A stretch of DNA of 42,993 bases, from contig JBEKKV010000013.1 of the NCBI GenBank assembly GCA_050010555.1, positions 1-42,993 on the forward strand. Direction: 5' to 3'. Shown in pieces: positions 1 through 8,723 of the stretch; within the stretch, counting starts at the first letter, position 1, and the number at the start of each line of letters is the position of its first letter. This stretch comes from JALHUB01 sp050010555. Lineage in GTDB: Bacteria > Chloroflexota > Dehalococcoidia > DSTF01 > JALHUB01. The notes beneath the pieces were generated by a model, which worked only from the letters and a program-made list of their open reading frames with translations, did no database searches and had not been told where the DNA came from. A program made the position numbers and the translations under genes.

Positions 1-504
1 CTCATCTACGTGGCAAACTCCAAGAGCAACAACGTCTCCGTCATCGACGGCGCCAGCAACACGGTCGTCGCCACCGTAGCGGTCGGGAGCTTCCCCCGGG
101 GCGTGGCCGTCAACCCCAACACGAACCGAATCTACGTGACGAACGAGTACGCCAGCAACGTTTCCGTCATCGATGGTGCCAGCAACATGGTCCTGGCCAC
201 CGTAGCGGTCGGGGGTAACCCACTGGGCGTGGCCGTCAACCCCAACACGAACCGAATCTACGTCACGAACGAGGGCAGCCAGAGCGTCTCCGTCATTGCC
301 GCTGCCAGCAACGCGCTGGTCGCCACCGTGGCGGTCGGGACCGCTCCCTGGAGCGTGGCGATCAACCTCAACACCAACCACATCTACGTCGCGAACGCTG
401 GGAGCAACGACGTCTCTATCATTGACGGCGCCAGCAACGCAGTCGTCGCCACTGTAGCGGTCGGGAGTGCGCCGGCGGCCGTAGCCGACAACCCTAACAC
501 CAGC
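1..504 (+). repeat. 126-bp tandem repeat encoding YVTN blades
   Basis: Four consecutive 126-base units encode the 42-residue propeller blades. Blocks such as AACCCCAACACGAACCGAAT recur with period 126, for example near 112 and 238. The array continues upstream of the window and decays into a partial fifth unit after base 504. Near-identity at the DNA level suggests recent duplication or gene conversion. Confidence 0.85.
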
Positions 505-822
505 CGCATCTACGTGGCGAACCCGGTGGATGACACGGTATCGGTTATTGAGGACATCGTTCCTCCAACACCAACCAACACCTTCACGCCCACACCAACC
601 AATACGGCAACGCTTATTCCGCCTCCAGCCACCCCCACACCCCCGCACCCACCGAGTGTTGGCGGTAAAGTGATGCTCCCGCCGGTCGCTATCGCCGCCT
701 CGGCCGACAATACGCCCAGACGGTCGGACGGCTCAGGCGCGAGGTGGATGGCCCTGGCAGCCACGGTCGCGGCTGCGTTTGCGGGGGGCGGCTGGTACGC
801 CCGGAGGCGGCGGCAGGGGTAA
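1..822 (+). CDS. YVTN beta-propeller repeat surface protein, 5' end missing
   Basis: The reading frame is open from base 1, so the true start lies upstream; the GTG at base 10 is only an internal codon. Residues run through about four copies of a 42-residue unit carrying IYVTNE/IYVANA and the VSVIDGASN and VATVAVG motifs, which is the YVTN-type beta-propeller pattern. A Thr/Pro-rich linker (TPTPTNT) follows, then a hydrophobic segment (about residues 245-262) and a terminal RRRR, which together look like a surface stalk plus membrane anchor. A role in cell-surface binding is family-level inference; no ligand can be read from the sequence. The next gene on this strand starts 138 bases later. 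Confidence 0.85.
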   Translation, partial: LIYVANSKSNNVSVIDGASNTVVATVAVGSFPRGVAVNPNTNRIYVTNEYASNVSVIDGASNMVLATVAVGGNPLGVAVNPNTNRIYVTNEGSQSVSVIAAASNALVATVAVGTAPWSVAINLNTNHIYVANAGSNDVSIIDGASNAVVATVAVGSAPAAVADNPNTSRIYVANPVDDTVSVIEDIVPPTPTNTFTPTPTNTATLIPPPATPTPPHPPSVGGKVMLPPVAIAASADNTPRRSDGSGARWMALAATVAAAFAGGGWYARRRRQG

Positions 823-960
823 GGCTAGTCGCCGTCGGGTTCGTCGCGGTGGTGGGAGGGGGCAGCGGTCGCCGCAGCGTGCCAGCTTCAGGAAAAGCGG
901 TCGCCGCCCGCCACTCTTCCGGCGCTTCCGACGGCCGATAATCCCCTAGAGAGATAATAG

Positions 961-1980
961 ATGGCCAAGACCAGCAAGAGCAGCAGGACTGCGCCCGCGG
1001 GCCGTCAGCTCGCCCCGCGGCGGGATGCCACGCCGGCAGAGGTGGCAGCGGCGTTGCTGTCGCTGCATGCGGCGCAGGACCGGCAGGCGCTGGCGGAGGC
1101 GATCTCCTCGCTGACCGCCGCTTTCGACGAGGAATCGGCCGTTTGCGCTTTCCTGGACGACAACAGCGGGCTGCTCGTGCCCTTCCTCGGCGAGGGAAGC
1201 GCTTCGGCGGGCGTTGCGGCAACGAAGCTGTCGCTCGCGCAACCGGGACCGGCATCGCGCGTGCTCGAAAGCGGCGACACACTCGTCCTCGACAGCCTGC
1301 GCGAGCTGATGGGTGAGCAGGCGCCGGATTTGCCGGCGCGTCGCATCCTCCTGGCGCGGCTGCAGTGGCAGGACGAGCGGCTGGGAGTCGTCCTCTTCTT
1401 CGACCAAGGGTCCACAAGCCTGGAGCTTTGCCCGCGCCTCGCCGACCACATCGCCCTGGCGCTGGTGCGGCTGCGGACGCTGGACCATCGCCTTCGATTC
1501 GGCGGCATCGACCCGTCGCGCTGGCTGTTCGACCGCGAGTGGCTGCATTTGCGGCTGGAGGAGGAAGTGGAGCGGGCGCAACGGTACCAGCATTCGCTCA
1601 CGCTGCTGCTGTTCGTGTTCGAAAACCTGGACGAGGTGGCGAAGAGCGCCGGAAGACACCAGACGGAGGTCTTCCTGCGCAAGGCGGCCGCCGTCATCCG
1701 CAACCAGATTAGGGGCCCGGACGTCTTGGCCGGCTACGGCACAGCGAGCATAGCCGTCCTTATGACCGAGACGTCAAAGGCTGCGGCCGCAGAGGTGCAG
1801 CTTCGTATAGCCTCGCGGCTGTTCAGAATGCGATTCGCCGTGGATGGCCCGCAGCCGCTGCTTTTCCTGGGCGCGGCGAGCTGTCCGGATGACAGCGACT
1901 CGGCGGCCGGACTCCTCAAAGCGGCGGAATCGAGCCTCTCCGCGTACGAAGATGCCGGGCGGCTGCAGCAGTCGGCCTGA
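961..1980 (+). CDS. GAF-like sensor protein with degenerate GGDEF domain
   Basis: This 339-residue protein is probably soluble, with no signal peptide or membrane segment. Residues about 30-180 resemble a GAF-type sensor. Residues about 185-330 have the alpha/beta layout of a GGDEF domain, including the LRLEEEVERAQRYQ helix and the late RIASRLF helix. The catalytic loop that should read GG(D/E)EF is replaced by GYGTASIAVLM, so diguanylate cyclase activity is unlikely. The domain may instead act as a nucleotide-binding or regulatory module. The start ATG follows GAGAGATAATAG, a modest Shine-Dalgarno. The domain call rests on pattern, so a remote fold error is possible. Confidence 0.6.
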   Translation: MAKTSKSSRTAPAGRQLAPRRDATPAEVAAALLSLHAAQDRQALAEAISSLTAAFDEESAVCAFLDDNSGLLVPFLGEGSASAGVAATKLSLAQPGPASRVLESGDTLVLDSLRELMGEQAPDLPARRILLARLQWQDERLGVVLFFDQGSTSLELCPRLADHIALALVRLRTLDHRLRFGGIDPSRWLFDREWLHLRLEEEVERAQRYQHSLTLLLFVFENLDEVAKSAGRHQTEVFLRKAAAVIRNQIRGPDVLAGYGTASIAVLMTETSKAAAAEVQLRIASRLFRMRFAVDGPQPLLFLGAASCPDDSDSAAGLLKAAESSLSAYEDAGRLQQSA

Positions 1981-2038
1981 TCTCGTCCAACCGACCCTTT
2001 CATCTCCACTCTTTAGAGCTCTCCTTCCCCACTCTTGA

Positions 2039-2044
2039 TATAAT
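2039..2044 (+). promoter_or_regulatory. Perfect -10 hexamer TATAAT before the flavoprotein gene
   Basis: TATAAT lies 19 bases before the ATG at 2064. No good -35 hexamer is visible at the usual spacing. The box overlaps the in-frame ATG at 2043, which argues that translation starts at 2064 instead. Confidence 0.5.
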
Positions 2045-2063
2045 GGGCGTTGGGGTACTTGGG

Positions 2064-3464
2064 ATGGAGCCACAAGCGAAGCGATTGCTCGTCATAGGCG
2101 GGGGCGCCGCGGGCATGAGTGCGGCGGCCGCGGCGCGTCGCCGTCAGCCGGAGGCTGAGATCGTCGTCATCGAGCGCGGCCCTCGCGTCTCGTTCATGCT
2201 CTGCGGGCTGCCCTACTTCATCTCCGACGTCGTCAAGGATGAGGAAAGCCTTGTCGTCTACGAGGCGGGCTACTTCCGCACGGAGCGTCAGATCGACGTC
2301 CGCACCGGCTGCGAAGTCAAAGGCATCGACGCCCAGGCGCACACCGTCGAATGCATCGACGTGGCGACGCGGGAGAAAGAGGTCCTCGGCTACAAGAAGC
2401 TCGTCATTGCGGCGGGCGCCCAGCCCATTCTGCCCGGCATCCGCGGCCTGGAGCTCGGCGGCGTGTTCGCGCTCCGGACGCTGGACAGCGCCATCGCCGT
2501 CAAGCAGTTCATCACCCGCAGACCCGTCAAGCGGGCCGCAATCATCGGCGCCGGCTACATCGGCCTGGAGATGGCGGAGGCGCTGACGACCGCCGGCGCG
2601 CTGACGACAATGATCGAGGCCAGCGACACGGTGCTGCCGATGAGCGAGCCGGAGATCGGCGAGCTGATCGAAGAGGAGTTGCGGGGCCACGGCGTCGAGT
2701 TGCTCAAGCGGCGCCTGGCGCTCAGCTTCGAAGGCGCTTCCGGCACAGTCGATCGGGTGGCGACCGACGGCGGCGACGTGGCGGCGGAGATGGTGCTGAT
2801 TGCCGCCGGCGCGCGCCCCGATTCCGCCGTTGCCCGAGAGGCCGGCGTCGCCCTGGGCGAGATCGGTGGCATAGCGACAGATGAGATGATGCGCACGAAC
2901 GTTGCCGACATCTACGCCGCCGGCGATTGCGTGGAGTCGCGCAACGTGCTGACCGGAAAGGCAATCTTCCTTCCGCTGGGTACAACGGCGAACAAGCAGG
3001 GCCGAGTGGCCGGCGATAACGCGATGGGCGGCCGCGCCACATTCCCGGGCATAATGACCACACTTGCCTTCAAGGTCTTCGACCTGGAGGTAGCACGGAC
3101 CGGCCTCTCCCACGACCAGGCGCGTTCGGCCGGGTTCACGCCCGTGAGCGCGGTCATCCGCTTCCCGTCGCGCTCGCCATTCTATCCGCGCGCCGAGACG
3201 TTGACCGTCAAGCTCATCGCCGACGAGCGCAGCGGCCGGCTGCTGGGGGCGCAGATGGCAGGACACGGGACCGTCGCCAAGCGGATCGACGTCGTCGCGG
3301 CGGCGTTACATGCGAAGATGACAGTCGCCGATCTGTTACAACTCGACCTGACGCACGCGCCGCCGTTCGCCAACGAATGGGAGGGAATCCAGCTCGCCGC
3401 TCAGGCGATTGCCCATCACCGGGTGAGATCGGCTTCCGCGCCTTCGACCCGTCCTGTAAGATAG
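2064..3464 (+). CDS. CoA-disulfide reductase-like FAD/NAD(P)H oxidoreductase
   Basis: This 466-residue member of the pyridine nucleotide-disulfide oxidoreductase family has an N-terminal FAD-binding GGGAAG motif (residues 12-17). A single active-site cysteine sits in the context FMLCGLPYF (Cys47), which is the CoA-disulfide reductase/NADH oxidase-like arrangement. A second Rossmann motif IIGAGYIGLE binds NAD(P)H, and the second FAD motif IYAAGDC is present. A C-terminal dimerisation domain follows. Likely roles are reducing CoA or related low-molecular-weight disulfides, or per/polysulfides; sequence alone does not decide. I chose ATG 2064 over ATG 2043 because the latter lies in a TATAAT box. 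The M23 peptidase gene starts 4 bases after the stop. Confidence 0.8.
   Translation: MEPQAKRLLVIGGGAAGMSAAAAARRRQPEAEIVVIERGPRVSFMLCGLPYFISDVVKDEESLVVYEAGYFRTERQIDVRTGCEVKGIDAQAHTVECIDVATREKEVLGYKKLVIAAGAQPILPGIRGLELGGVFALRTLDSAIAVKQFITRRPVKRAAIIGAGYIGLEMAEALTTAGALTTMIEASDTVLPMSEPEIGELIEEELRGHGVELLKRRLALSFEGASGTVDRVATDGGDVAAEMVLIAAGARPDSAVAREAGVALGEIGGIATDEMMRTNVADIYAAGDCVESRNVLTGKAIFLPLGTTANKQGRVAGDNAMGGRATFPGIMTTLAFKVFDLEVARTGLSHDQARSAGFTPVSAVIRFPSRSPFYPRAETLTVKLIADERSGRLLGAQMAGHGTVAKRIDVVAAALHAKMTVADLLQLDLTHAPPFANEWEGIQLAAQAIAHHRVRSASAPSTRPVR
3457..3462 (+). promoter_or_regulatory. -10-like TAAGAT six bases from a start codon
   Basis: TAAGAT ends six bases before the ATG of the M23 peptidase gene at 3469, so transcription from it would begin at about the start codon and give a leaderless mRNA. 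No Shine-Dalgarno is visible there. The -35 region is weak. Confidence 0.35.
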
Positions 3465-3468
3465 CTCT

Positions 3469-4605
3469 ATGACGTTCCTCCCGCGTCGCATCCGAAACCG
3501 GCTGGCGATCAGTTTGCCGTTGTCGATAGCGCTCATCGTCTGCTTGACCGCGGGCGCCGCCTGTTCTTTGAACTCGAGCCCGGCGAAGACGCCGACGCCC
3601 TTGCCGACGATGACGCGAACTTCAACCGCCACGCCAACCGCGACGAGGACGGCGACCGCCACCGCTACTTCGATTCCCACCGCCACCTCTACGCCGCAGC
3701 CGACGACGGCCGTGGTGCCGCTGCAAGCTACGCCGACGGAAGTTGCCGTTCAGGCGCCTCCTCCCGTGGCCACTTCCACGCCAGGCCCGTCGGCGTCTCC
3801 TGCGGGCACGTCGGACCTGTTGCTGGTGCCGCCGGAGATCGCCCAGGGCGAGACGACGACAGTTGAGGTCGCCGGGCAGGGCGCGGCGGGCGCCGTCGCC
3901 TTCGTCGACAACGTCAATTATCCCCTAGTGTCGCACGGGCCCGACTTCTGGGGCATCATTGCGACCCAGGCCGATGCGGCGGTCGGCGTCCACCCCGTCA
4001 CGGTGCAACTGCTCGACAGCGGCGGCAACGTCATCTCGCAGCTCGCGGCGCAACTAACGGTAGACGGCGGCGGCTATCAGGTGGAGAACATCGACCTTCC
4101 GGCGGACGTCAACAACTCGCTCGATCCGGCGCTCGTCCAGCAGGAAAACGACGCCCGGGCGGCGACTTTCGCCCAGTTCACCAACCAGAAGCTGTGGTCG
4201 GGGCCGTTCATCTGGCCGGTGCCGCCGGACGTGATCACCGATCCTTTCGGCATCCGGCGTAGCTATAACGGCGGACCCGTCAGCAGCTTCCATCAGGGAA
4301 TAGACATCGCAGCGGACGAAGGCGTGCCGATAGTGGCCAGCAACAGCGGTCGCGTGGCGTATGTCGCTTACGGCCCGACGCACGGCAATTGCGTGATCAT
4401 CGACCACGGCGACGGCGTGTTCAGCGGCTACAGCCACATGTCCAGGTTCAACGTGCAGGTCGGGCAGATGGTGAACAAGGGCGATGTCATCGGCTTCGTC
4501 GGCAGCACCGGCATGGCCACCGGCCCGCACGTCCACTGGGAGATCGACGTTCGTGGCGTGCCCGTAGACCCGGTCCCGTGGACGCTCCAGACGGTCGGTC
4601 CCTGA
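3469..4605 (+). CDS. Secreted M23 family metallopeptidase
   Basis: This 378-residue exported protein has an N-terminal hydrophobic signal ending in LTAGAAC, which could be a non-canonical lipobox. A Thr/Pro-rich linker (about residues 40-115) is followed by a beta-rich Ig-like region. The C-terminal M23 domain carries the zinc-binding HQGID motif and the HVHWEI motif, with the usual GRV...GNCVIIDHG...YSHM strand pattern. M23 enzymes cleave peptide cross-links of peptidoglycan, so a role in wall remodelling outside the membrane is expected. The linker style is common in Chloroflexota secreted proteins. The gene converges on rsmE with only 7 bases between the stops. Confidence 0.88.
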   Translation: MTFLPRRIRNRLAISLPLSIALIVCLTAGAACSLNSSPAKTPTPLPTMTRTSTATPTATRTATATATSIPTATSTPQPTTAVVPLQATPTEVAVQAPPPVATSTPGPSASPAGTSDLLLVPPEIAQGETTTVEVAGQGAAGAVAFVDNVNYPLVSHGPDFWGIIATQADAAVGVHPVTVQLLDSGGNVISQLAAQLTVDGGGYQVENIDLPADVNNSLDPALVQQENDARAATFAQFTNQKLWSGPFIWPVPPDVITDPFGIRRSYNGGPVSSFHQGIDIAADEGVPIVASNSGRVAYVAYGPTHGNCVIIDHGDGVFSGYSHMSRFNVQVGQMVNKGDVIGFVGSTGMATGPHVHWEIDVRGVPVDPVPWTLQTVGP

Positions 4606-4612
4606 GCCTCCC

Positions 4613-5359
4613 TCAAGCCCCCAATTCGCCCAGCTCGTACAGTACCGCGGCCACGGCCACGATTCCGGCCGTCTCCGAGCGCAGGATGCGCCGACCCAGA
4701 GAGACGCTGCGCGCGCCGGCTGCCACCGCCGCATCCGCTTCCTCCTGCGTGAAGCCACCCTCCGGCCCGATGAAGATGCTGACAACCGCCGGCGCCTTGC
4801 CCTCGCTCGCAGCCCGGCGCAGCGCCTGCCGCAGCGAAGCGTCTTCTTCGCGTTCCCACAGGAATAGCCGCAAACCCTCCGCCGTCGACAGCGCCTCGTC
4901 TAGTGGCATCACCGGCGCAAGCTCCGGCAGCCGTGAGCGACCGCACTGCTCCGCCGCTTCGGTGACGATGCGCAGCCAGCGCTCTCTTTTCTCCGAACGC
5001 TCTTCGCCCGGCCGCACCACGGCGCGACTGGCGAGCAGCGGGACGAACCGCGCCACACCGATCTCCGTTCCCTTCTCCAGCAGCCAGTCGAAGCGCTCGC
5101 CCTTGACGACGGACTGATAGAGGACGACGCGGACTTTCGGCTCAGGAGCTCCTTCGCTCCGGCCGAGGACGGTCGCGCCGATGCTCGGTCCATCCGTGTC
5201 ATCGAGCGCGACCTCATATTCGAAGCCGCTGCCGCCGAAGAGGATGACCCGGTCGCCGGCGCGCAGTCGGAGCACGTGCCGGAGCCGGTGCGACAGCTCG
5301 CCTCCCAGCTCGACATGTTCGCTCTGCAGCGTGCCCGGCGGGACGAAGAACCGGTCCAT
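4613..5359 (-). CDS. rsmE: 16S rRNA (uracil-1498-N3)-methyltransferase RsmE
   Basis: This 248-residue protein matches the RsmE family along its length. The N-terminal PUA-like part starts MDRFFVPP and contains HRLRHVLRLRAGD. The C-terminal SPOUT knot carries FIGPEGGFTQEE and SLGRRILRSETA, the S-adenosylmethionine-binding loops. The enzyme methylates U1498 of 16S rRNA in the assembled small subunit. It is the last gene of a dnaJ-prmA-rsmE series on the minus strand, an order found in several Gram-positive-type lineages. Confidence 0.93.
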   Translation of the reverse strand: MDRFFVPPGTLQSEHVELGGELSHRLRHVLRLRAGDRVILFGGSGFEYEVALDDTDGPSIGATVLGRSEGAPEPKVRVVLYQSVVKGERFDWLLEKGTEIGVARFVPLLASRAVVRPGEERSEKRERWLRIVTEAAEQCGRSRLPELAPVMPLDEALSTAEGLRLFLWEREEDASLRQALRRAASEGKAPAVVSIFIGPEGGFTQEEADAAVAAGARSVSLGRRILRSETAGIVAVAAVLYELGELGA

Positions 5360-5386
5360 TACGTCGCCTCTATATGACCTGAAACT

Positions 5387-5406
5387 CTGCGGGATGAATC
5401 CCGCAG
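5387..5406. repeat. Palindrome CTGCGGGAT/ATCCCGCAG
   Basis: A perfect 9-base inverted repeat with a 2-base centre sits just upstream of rsmE in the rsmE-prmA gap. It resembles the small dispersed palindromes seen elsewhere in this window. It could also act as a transcript stabiliser or weak terminator in the operon. Confidence 0.6.
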
Positions 5407-5434
5407 CCTGCGTCTAACGCCTCCATTGCGAAGG

Positions 5435-5454
5435 CTGAGGGTTTTAACCCTCAG
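5435..5454. repeat. Palindrome CTGAGGGTT/AACCCTCAG
   Basis: A second perfect 9-base inverted repeat with a TT centre lies 28 bases from the first, between prmA and rsmE. Two consecutive palindromes of the same form suggest a REP-like intergenic element. On the minus strand there is no T-run typical of an intrinsic terminator. Confidence 0.6.
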
Positions 5455-5482
5455 GGCTGTTTATCTTCCACTTCAGAATCGC

Positions 5483-6361
5483 TCAATCGATGGATCGCTG
5501 CGTCGCCTCGAAAAGAGCCGTCCGCCAGTCGCCATCGGCGATGGTGTCGACGATGCGGCCGCGTGCGTCTTCGAGCGCGCTCCGGCACTCGTCCATCCGC
5601 TCGCAGCCGATCCCGCCGGCAATGCCCAGGCCGCCGTCATTCACCGCCGCGACGAGGTTGCCGGCAAGCTCCATGATTACCGCGCTGCTGATGTTGGCGA
5701 CAACGCAGTCGAACCGAGAGCGCGGTATCGCCGCCGGCCACGCCTCGCCCAGACTTCCTTCCGCAACCGTAACACGCGAGCCCACACCATTCGCGACGAC
5801 GTTCTCCCTGGCGATTTCGACTGCCAGCGGATCATTATCGAGCGCGATGACTTCGGCGCCGAGCAGCGCGCCAGCGATGGCCAGGATGCCGGAACCCGTG
5901 CCCAGATCAAGCAACCGTTGCCCGGGCTTCAGGTGCTCCGCCAGCGCGAGAAGGCACATTCGCGTCGTTGGGTGCTGGCCGGTGCCGAACGCCATGCCCG
6001 GATCGAGCGTGATCACCTTCTCGTCGGCCTTCGGACGATAGCGCCGCCAGCGCGGCACAACGACGAACGGCCCGATGCGCTGCTGTCGAAAGTACTTCTT
6101 CCAGGAGTTAGCCCAGTCCTCGTCGTGGACGGTGCGAGTGTGGACGGCCTCCGGCAGGCGCGCGAGGTCGAGCCGCGACAGGGTGCGTCGCAAGGCGCGG
6201 CTGCGGGCCGAAAGGCGGGAGTCGCGGGGCAGATACGCCTTAAGCGAGACGGCCCCGTCGCTTGCCTCGATGGCGACGCCGCCGGCGTGCGCGCGCAGGA
6301 CGTCGCTCACGGCTTCTTCGTCGTCCGGCGCGACGACAACGGCGATCTCCAGCCAGTCCAA
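5483..6361 (-). CDS. prmA: Ribosomal protein L11 methyltransferase PrmA
   Basis: This 292-residue protein has the N-terminal substrate-recognition domain (MDWLEIAVVV, EDWANSWKKYF) followed by a class I S-adenosylmethionine methyltransferase fold. The signatures are DPGMAFGTGQHPTTRMCL, LLDLGTGSGILAIAG and VVANISSAVI. PrmA trimethylates ribosomal protein L11. The start is a TTG preceded by GAAGGA, a reasonable Shine-Dalgarno. It lies 24 bases downstream of dnaJ and upstream of rsmE, consistent with one transcript for chaperone and translation-maintenance genes. Confidence 0.93.
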   Translation of the reverse strand: MDWLEIAVVVAPDDEEAVSDVLRAHAGGVAIEASDGAVSLKAYLPRDSRLSARSRALRRTLSRLDLARLPEAVHTRTVHDEDWANSWKKYFRQQRIGPFVVVPRWRRYRPKADEKVITLDPGMAFGTGQHPTTRMCLLALAEHLKPGQRLLDLGTGSGILAIAGALLGAEVIALDNDPLAVEIARENVVANGVGSRVTVAEGSLGEAWPAAIPRSRFDCVVANISSAVIMELAGNLVAAVNDGGLGIAGGIGCERMDECRSALEDARGRIVDTIADGDWRTALFEATQRSID

Positions 6362-6385
6362 GTCGGGTCCTTCGCCTATCGGGCG

Positions 6386-7498
6386 CTAGCCGCCGAAGGT
6401 ATCCTTCACCTTGCCGATGAAGCCCTTGCCGTCGCCGTGACCGCCGCCGCGCAGCGAAGCGTCGAGCTCCTTGAGAAGGCGCTTCTGCTCATCGCTGAGG
6501 TGCTTCGGCGTAACGATGCTGGCGCGCACGATCATGTCACCGCGGCCACCGCCGCGCACGTGCGGCACGCCCTGCTTCTTGAGGACGAACAGGTGCCCGG
6601 ACTGCGTGCCGGCGGGGATCTTCAGCGGTTTGTCGCCGTCGAGCGTCGGGATCGTCACTTCGTCGCCCAGGGCCGCTTGCGTGAAGCTAACGTCGAGGTC
6701 GAGGAGGATGTCGTCGCCCTCACGCTTGAACAGCGCGTGCTCCTGGACCGAGAGAACGACGTACAGGTTGCCGCGGCCGCCGCCGTACGCGCCCATCTCG
6801 CCTTCGCCGCCGATGCGGATCTGCGTGCCCTCTTCGACGCCCGCGGGTATGCGGACCTCCAGCTTGTGGTTCTTCTTCTCATGCCCGCTGCCGTGGCACT
6901 GATGGCACGGCTTGTCGACAACGCGGCCCTCGCCACCGCAGCGGTCGCAGGTGGTGACGTTGATGAACTGGCCGAAGATACTGCGCTGGGCGCGCCGTAT
7001 CTCCCCGCTGCCGTTGCAGACCGGGCACTTGCGCGGCTCGCTGCCGGGCTCGGCGCGCAGTCCGTTGCAGCGGGAGCACGCCTCCTCGCGACTCATCTCG
7101 ACCTCCTTCGCCGTGCCGAAGACCGCCTCCTCGAACGTGAGCGCCAGCCGGTATCGCAGGTCGCCGCCGCGCTGAGGCTGGCGACGGCGCGACCGGGCGC
7201 CGCCGAAGAAGGCGTCGAAGATGTCGCCGAAGCCGCCGATGTCGAACCCTTCGAACGTGCGCGCGAAGGGGCTCTCCGCGCCGGCGTGCCCGAAGCGGTC
7301 GTAGACGGCGCGACGCTCGGGGTCGGAGAGCACCTCGTAGGCTTCGTTTACCTCTTTGAAGCGCTCCTCCGCGCCGTCCTCGCGATTCTTGTCCGGATGG
7401 TACTTCATCGCCAGGCGTCGAAAGGCGCGTTTAATCTCGTCGTGGCTGGCGTTCTTAGGCACGCCGAGAAGGTCGTAGTAGTCGAGTTTAGTAGCCAT
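6386..7498 (-). CDS. dnaJ: Chaperone protein DnaJ (Hsp40)
   Basis: This 370-residue type I DnaJ has a J domain with YHPDKN (the HPD motif that stimulates DnaK ATPase). It continues with a Gly/Phe-rich stretch (GFDIGGFGDIFDAFFGG), four zinc-binding cysteine repeats and the C-terminal substrate-binding domains. The first cysteine repeat reads CSRCNGLR instead of CxxCxGxG; the other three are canonical (CPVCNGSG, CDRCGGEG, CHQCHGSG). It heads the dnaJ-prmA-rsmE block. No dnaK or grpE lies in this window, and I see no CIRCE element in the upstream gap. Confidence 0.95.
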   Translation of the reverse strand: MATKLDYYDLLGVPKNASHDEIKRAFRRLAMKYHPDKNREDGAEERFKEVNEAYEVLSDPERRAVYDRFGHAGAESPFARTFEGFDIGGFGDIFDAFFGGARSRRRQPQRGGDLRYRLALTFEEAVFGTAKEVEMSREEACSRCNGLRAEPGSEPRKCPVCNGSGEIRRAQRSIFGQFINVTTCDRCGGEGRVVDKPCHQCHGSGHEKKNHKLEVRIPAGVEEGTQIRIGGEGEMGAYGGGRGNLYVVLSVQEHALFKREGDDILLDLDVSFTQAALGDEVTIPTLDGDKPLKIPAGTQSGHLFVLKKQGVPHVRGGGRGDMIVRASIVTPKHLSDEQKRLLKELDASLRGGGHGDGKGFIGKVKDTFGG

Positions 7499-7609
7499 AG
7501 TTTAGCATCGGTTGAATCGGATTCCGCGCCGATCAACCTATGATAGCAGATTCGCGATAGAGTTTCACATGGAGTCCGGGTGGGTTGTCTGGGGCGGTCG
7601 ACGCCCTCG

Positions 7610-8665
7610 CTAGACCAGCGACGCCACGAAATCGCCCATCTGCGACGTGCTCATCCCCATGCGCCCGGCATTCAGCGACTTGATCTTCCCGCTCGCCAGC
7701 GCCTTGACGATTGCCTGCTCGATGCGGTCCGCCGCCTGCTCCTCGCCCAGCTCGGCGACCAGCATCTGCACGGCGCCGATGGCCGCCAGCGGGCAGATGA
7801 CGTTCTGGCCCGTGTACTTCGGCGCGCTGCCGCCGATGGGCTCGAACATGGAGACGCCCTGCGGATTGATGTTGCCGCCCGCGGCGATGCCCATCCCGCC
7901 CTGAATCATCGCGCCCAGGTCGGTGATAATGTCGCCGAACATGTTCTCGACGACGATAACGTCGAACCACTCGGGGTTCTTGATGAACCACATGCAGGTG
8001 GCGTCGACGTGGGCGTACTCGCGGCGAATGTCCGGGTAGTCGGCCTCGCCGACCTCGTTGAAGGCGCGCCACCAGGTGTCGTGGACAAACGTGAGGACGT
8101 TCCTCTTGCCGACGAGGTGGAGCTGCTTCATCTTGTTGCGCTTACGCGTAAGGTCGAAGGCGTAGCGAATGGCGCGCTCGGCGCCGAAGCGCGTCGTCAG
8201 GTGCACCTGCGTCGACACCTCCTGCGGCGTCCCCTTGTACTGGAAGCCGCCCATGCCGCCGTACAGCCCCTCCGTGTTCTCCCGCACGACGATGAAGTCG
8301 ATGTCCTGCGGCCCTTTGTCCTTCAGCGGGCAGTCGACGTTGGGATAGAGCTTGACCGGACGCAGGTTGATGTATTGATCGAGCTCGAAGCGGAGGCGAA
8401 GGAGGATGCCCTTCTCCAGGATGCCCGGCGCGACGTCGGGGTGGCCGATAGCGCCGAGGAAGATGCCGTCGAAGCGGCGCAGCTCGTCGATAGCGCCGTC
8501 GGGAAGCGTCTCGCCGGTGCGCATGTAGCGCTCGCCGCCGAAGTCGAAGGTTGTCGTCTCGTACTTGAAGCCGGTCGCGCTGGCGGCCGCCTCCAGCGCC
8601 TTCAGCCCTTCGCGCACGACCTCAGGGCCTGTTCCGTCGCCGGGTATTACAGCTATTCGATGCAC
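7610..8665 (-). CDS. leuB: 3-isopropylmalate dehydrogenase
   Basis: This 351-residue member of the isocitrate/isopropylmalate dehydrogenase family shows the N-terminal VIPGDGTGPEVV, the substrate-binding LRLRFELDQYINLRPVKL segment, VVRENTEGLYGG and the NAD-binding FEPIGGSAPKYTG. It oxidatively decarboxylates 3-isopropylmalate in leucine synthesis. Close relatives can act on tartrate or homoisocitrate, but position after leuC-leuD supports LeuB. I chose the GTG at 8665 because GGAAGG lies 8 bases upstream and the protein then begins at the conserved HRIAVIPGDG segment. An in-frame start at 8704 is less likely. Confidence 0.88.
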   Translation of the reverse strand: MHRIAVIPGDGTGPEVVREGLKALEAAASATGFKYETTTFDFGGERYMRTGETLPDGAIDELRRFDGIFLGAIGHPDVAPGILEKGILLRLRFELDQYINLRPVKLYPNVDCPLKDKGPQDIDFIVVRENTEGLYGGMGGFQYKGTPQEVSTQVHLTTRFGAERAIRYAFDLTRKRNKMKQLHLVGKRNVLTFVHDTWWRAFNEVGEADYPDIRREYAHVDATCMWFIKNPEWFDVIVVENMFGDIITDLGAMIQGGMGIAAGGNINPQGVSMFEPIGGSAPKYTGQNVICPLAAIGAVQMLVAELGEEQAADRIEQAIVKALASGKIKSLNAGRMGMSTSQMGDFVASLV

Positions 8666-8723
8666 TACCTTAATCCTTCCACTAATCCTTCTGCTCGCCC
8701 TCACGGGGCGCGGGCGCGACCTG

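Noticed and set aside
2013..3266. Long minus-strand frame opposite the flavoprotein gene
   Set aside because: It is a high-GC antisense shadow of 2064-3464. Its predicted protein has no motif and is His/Arg/Asp-rich, typical of reverse-complement coding sequence.
5426..7543. 705-codon plus-strand frame across prmA and dnaJ
   Set aside because: prmA and dnaJ on the minus strand are certain from their motifs. The plus frame is antisense with no recognisable domain.
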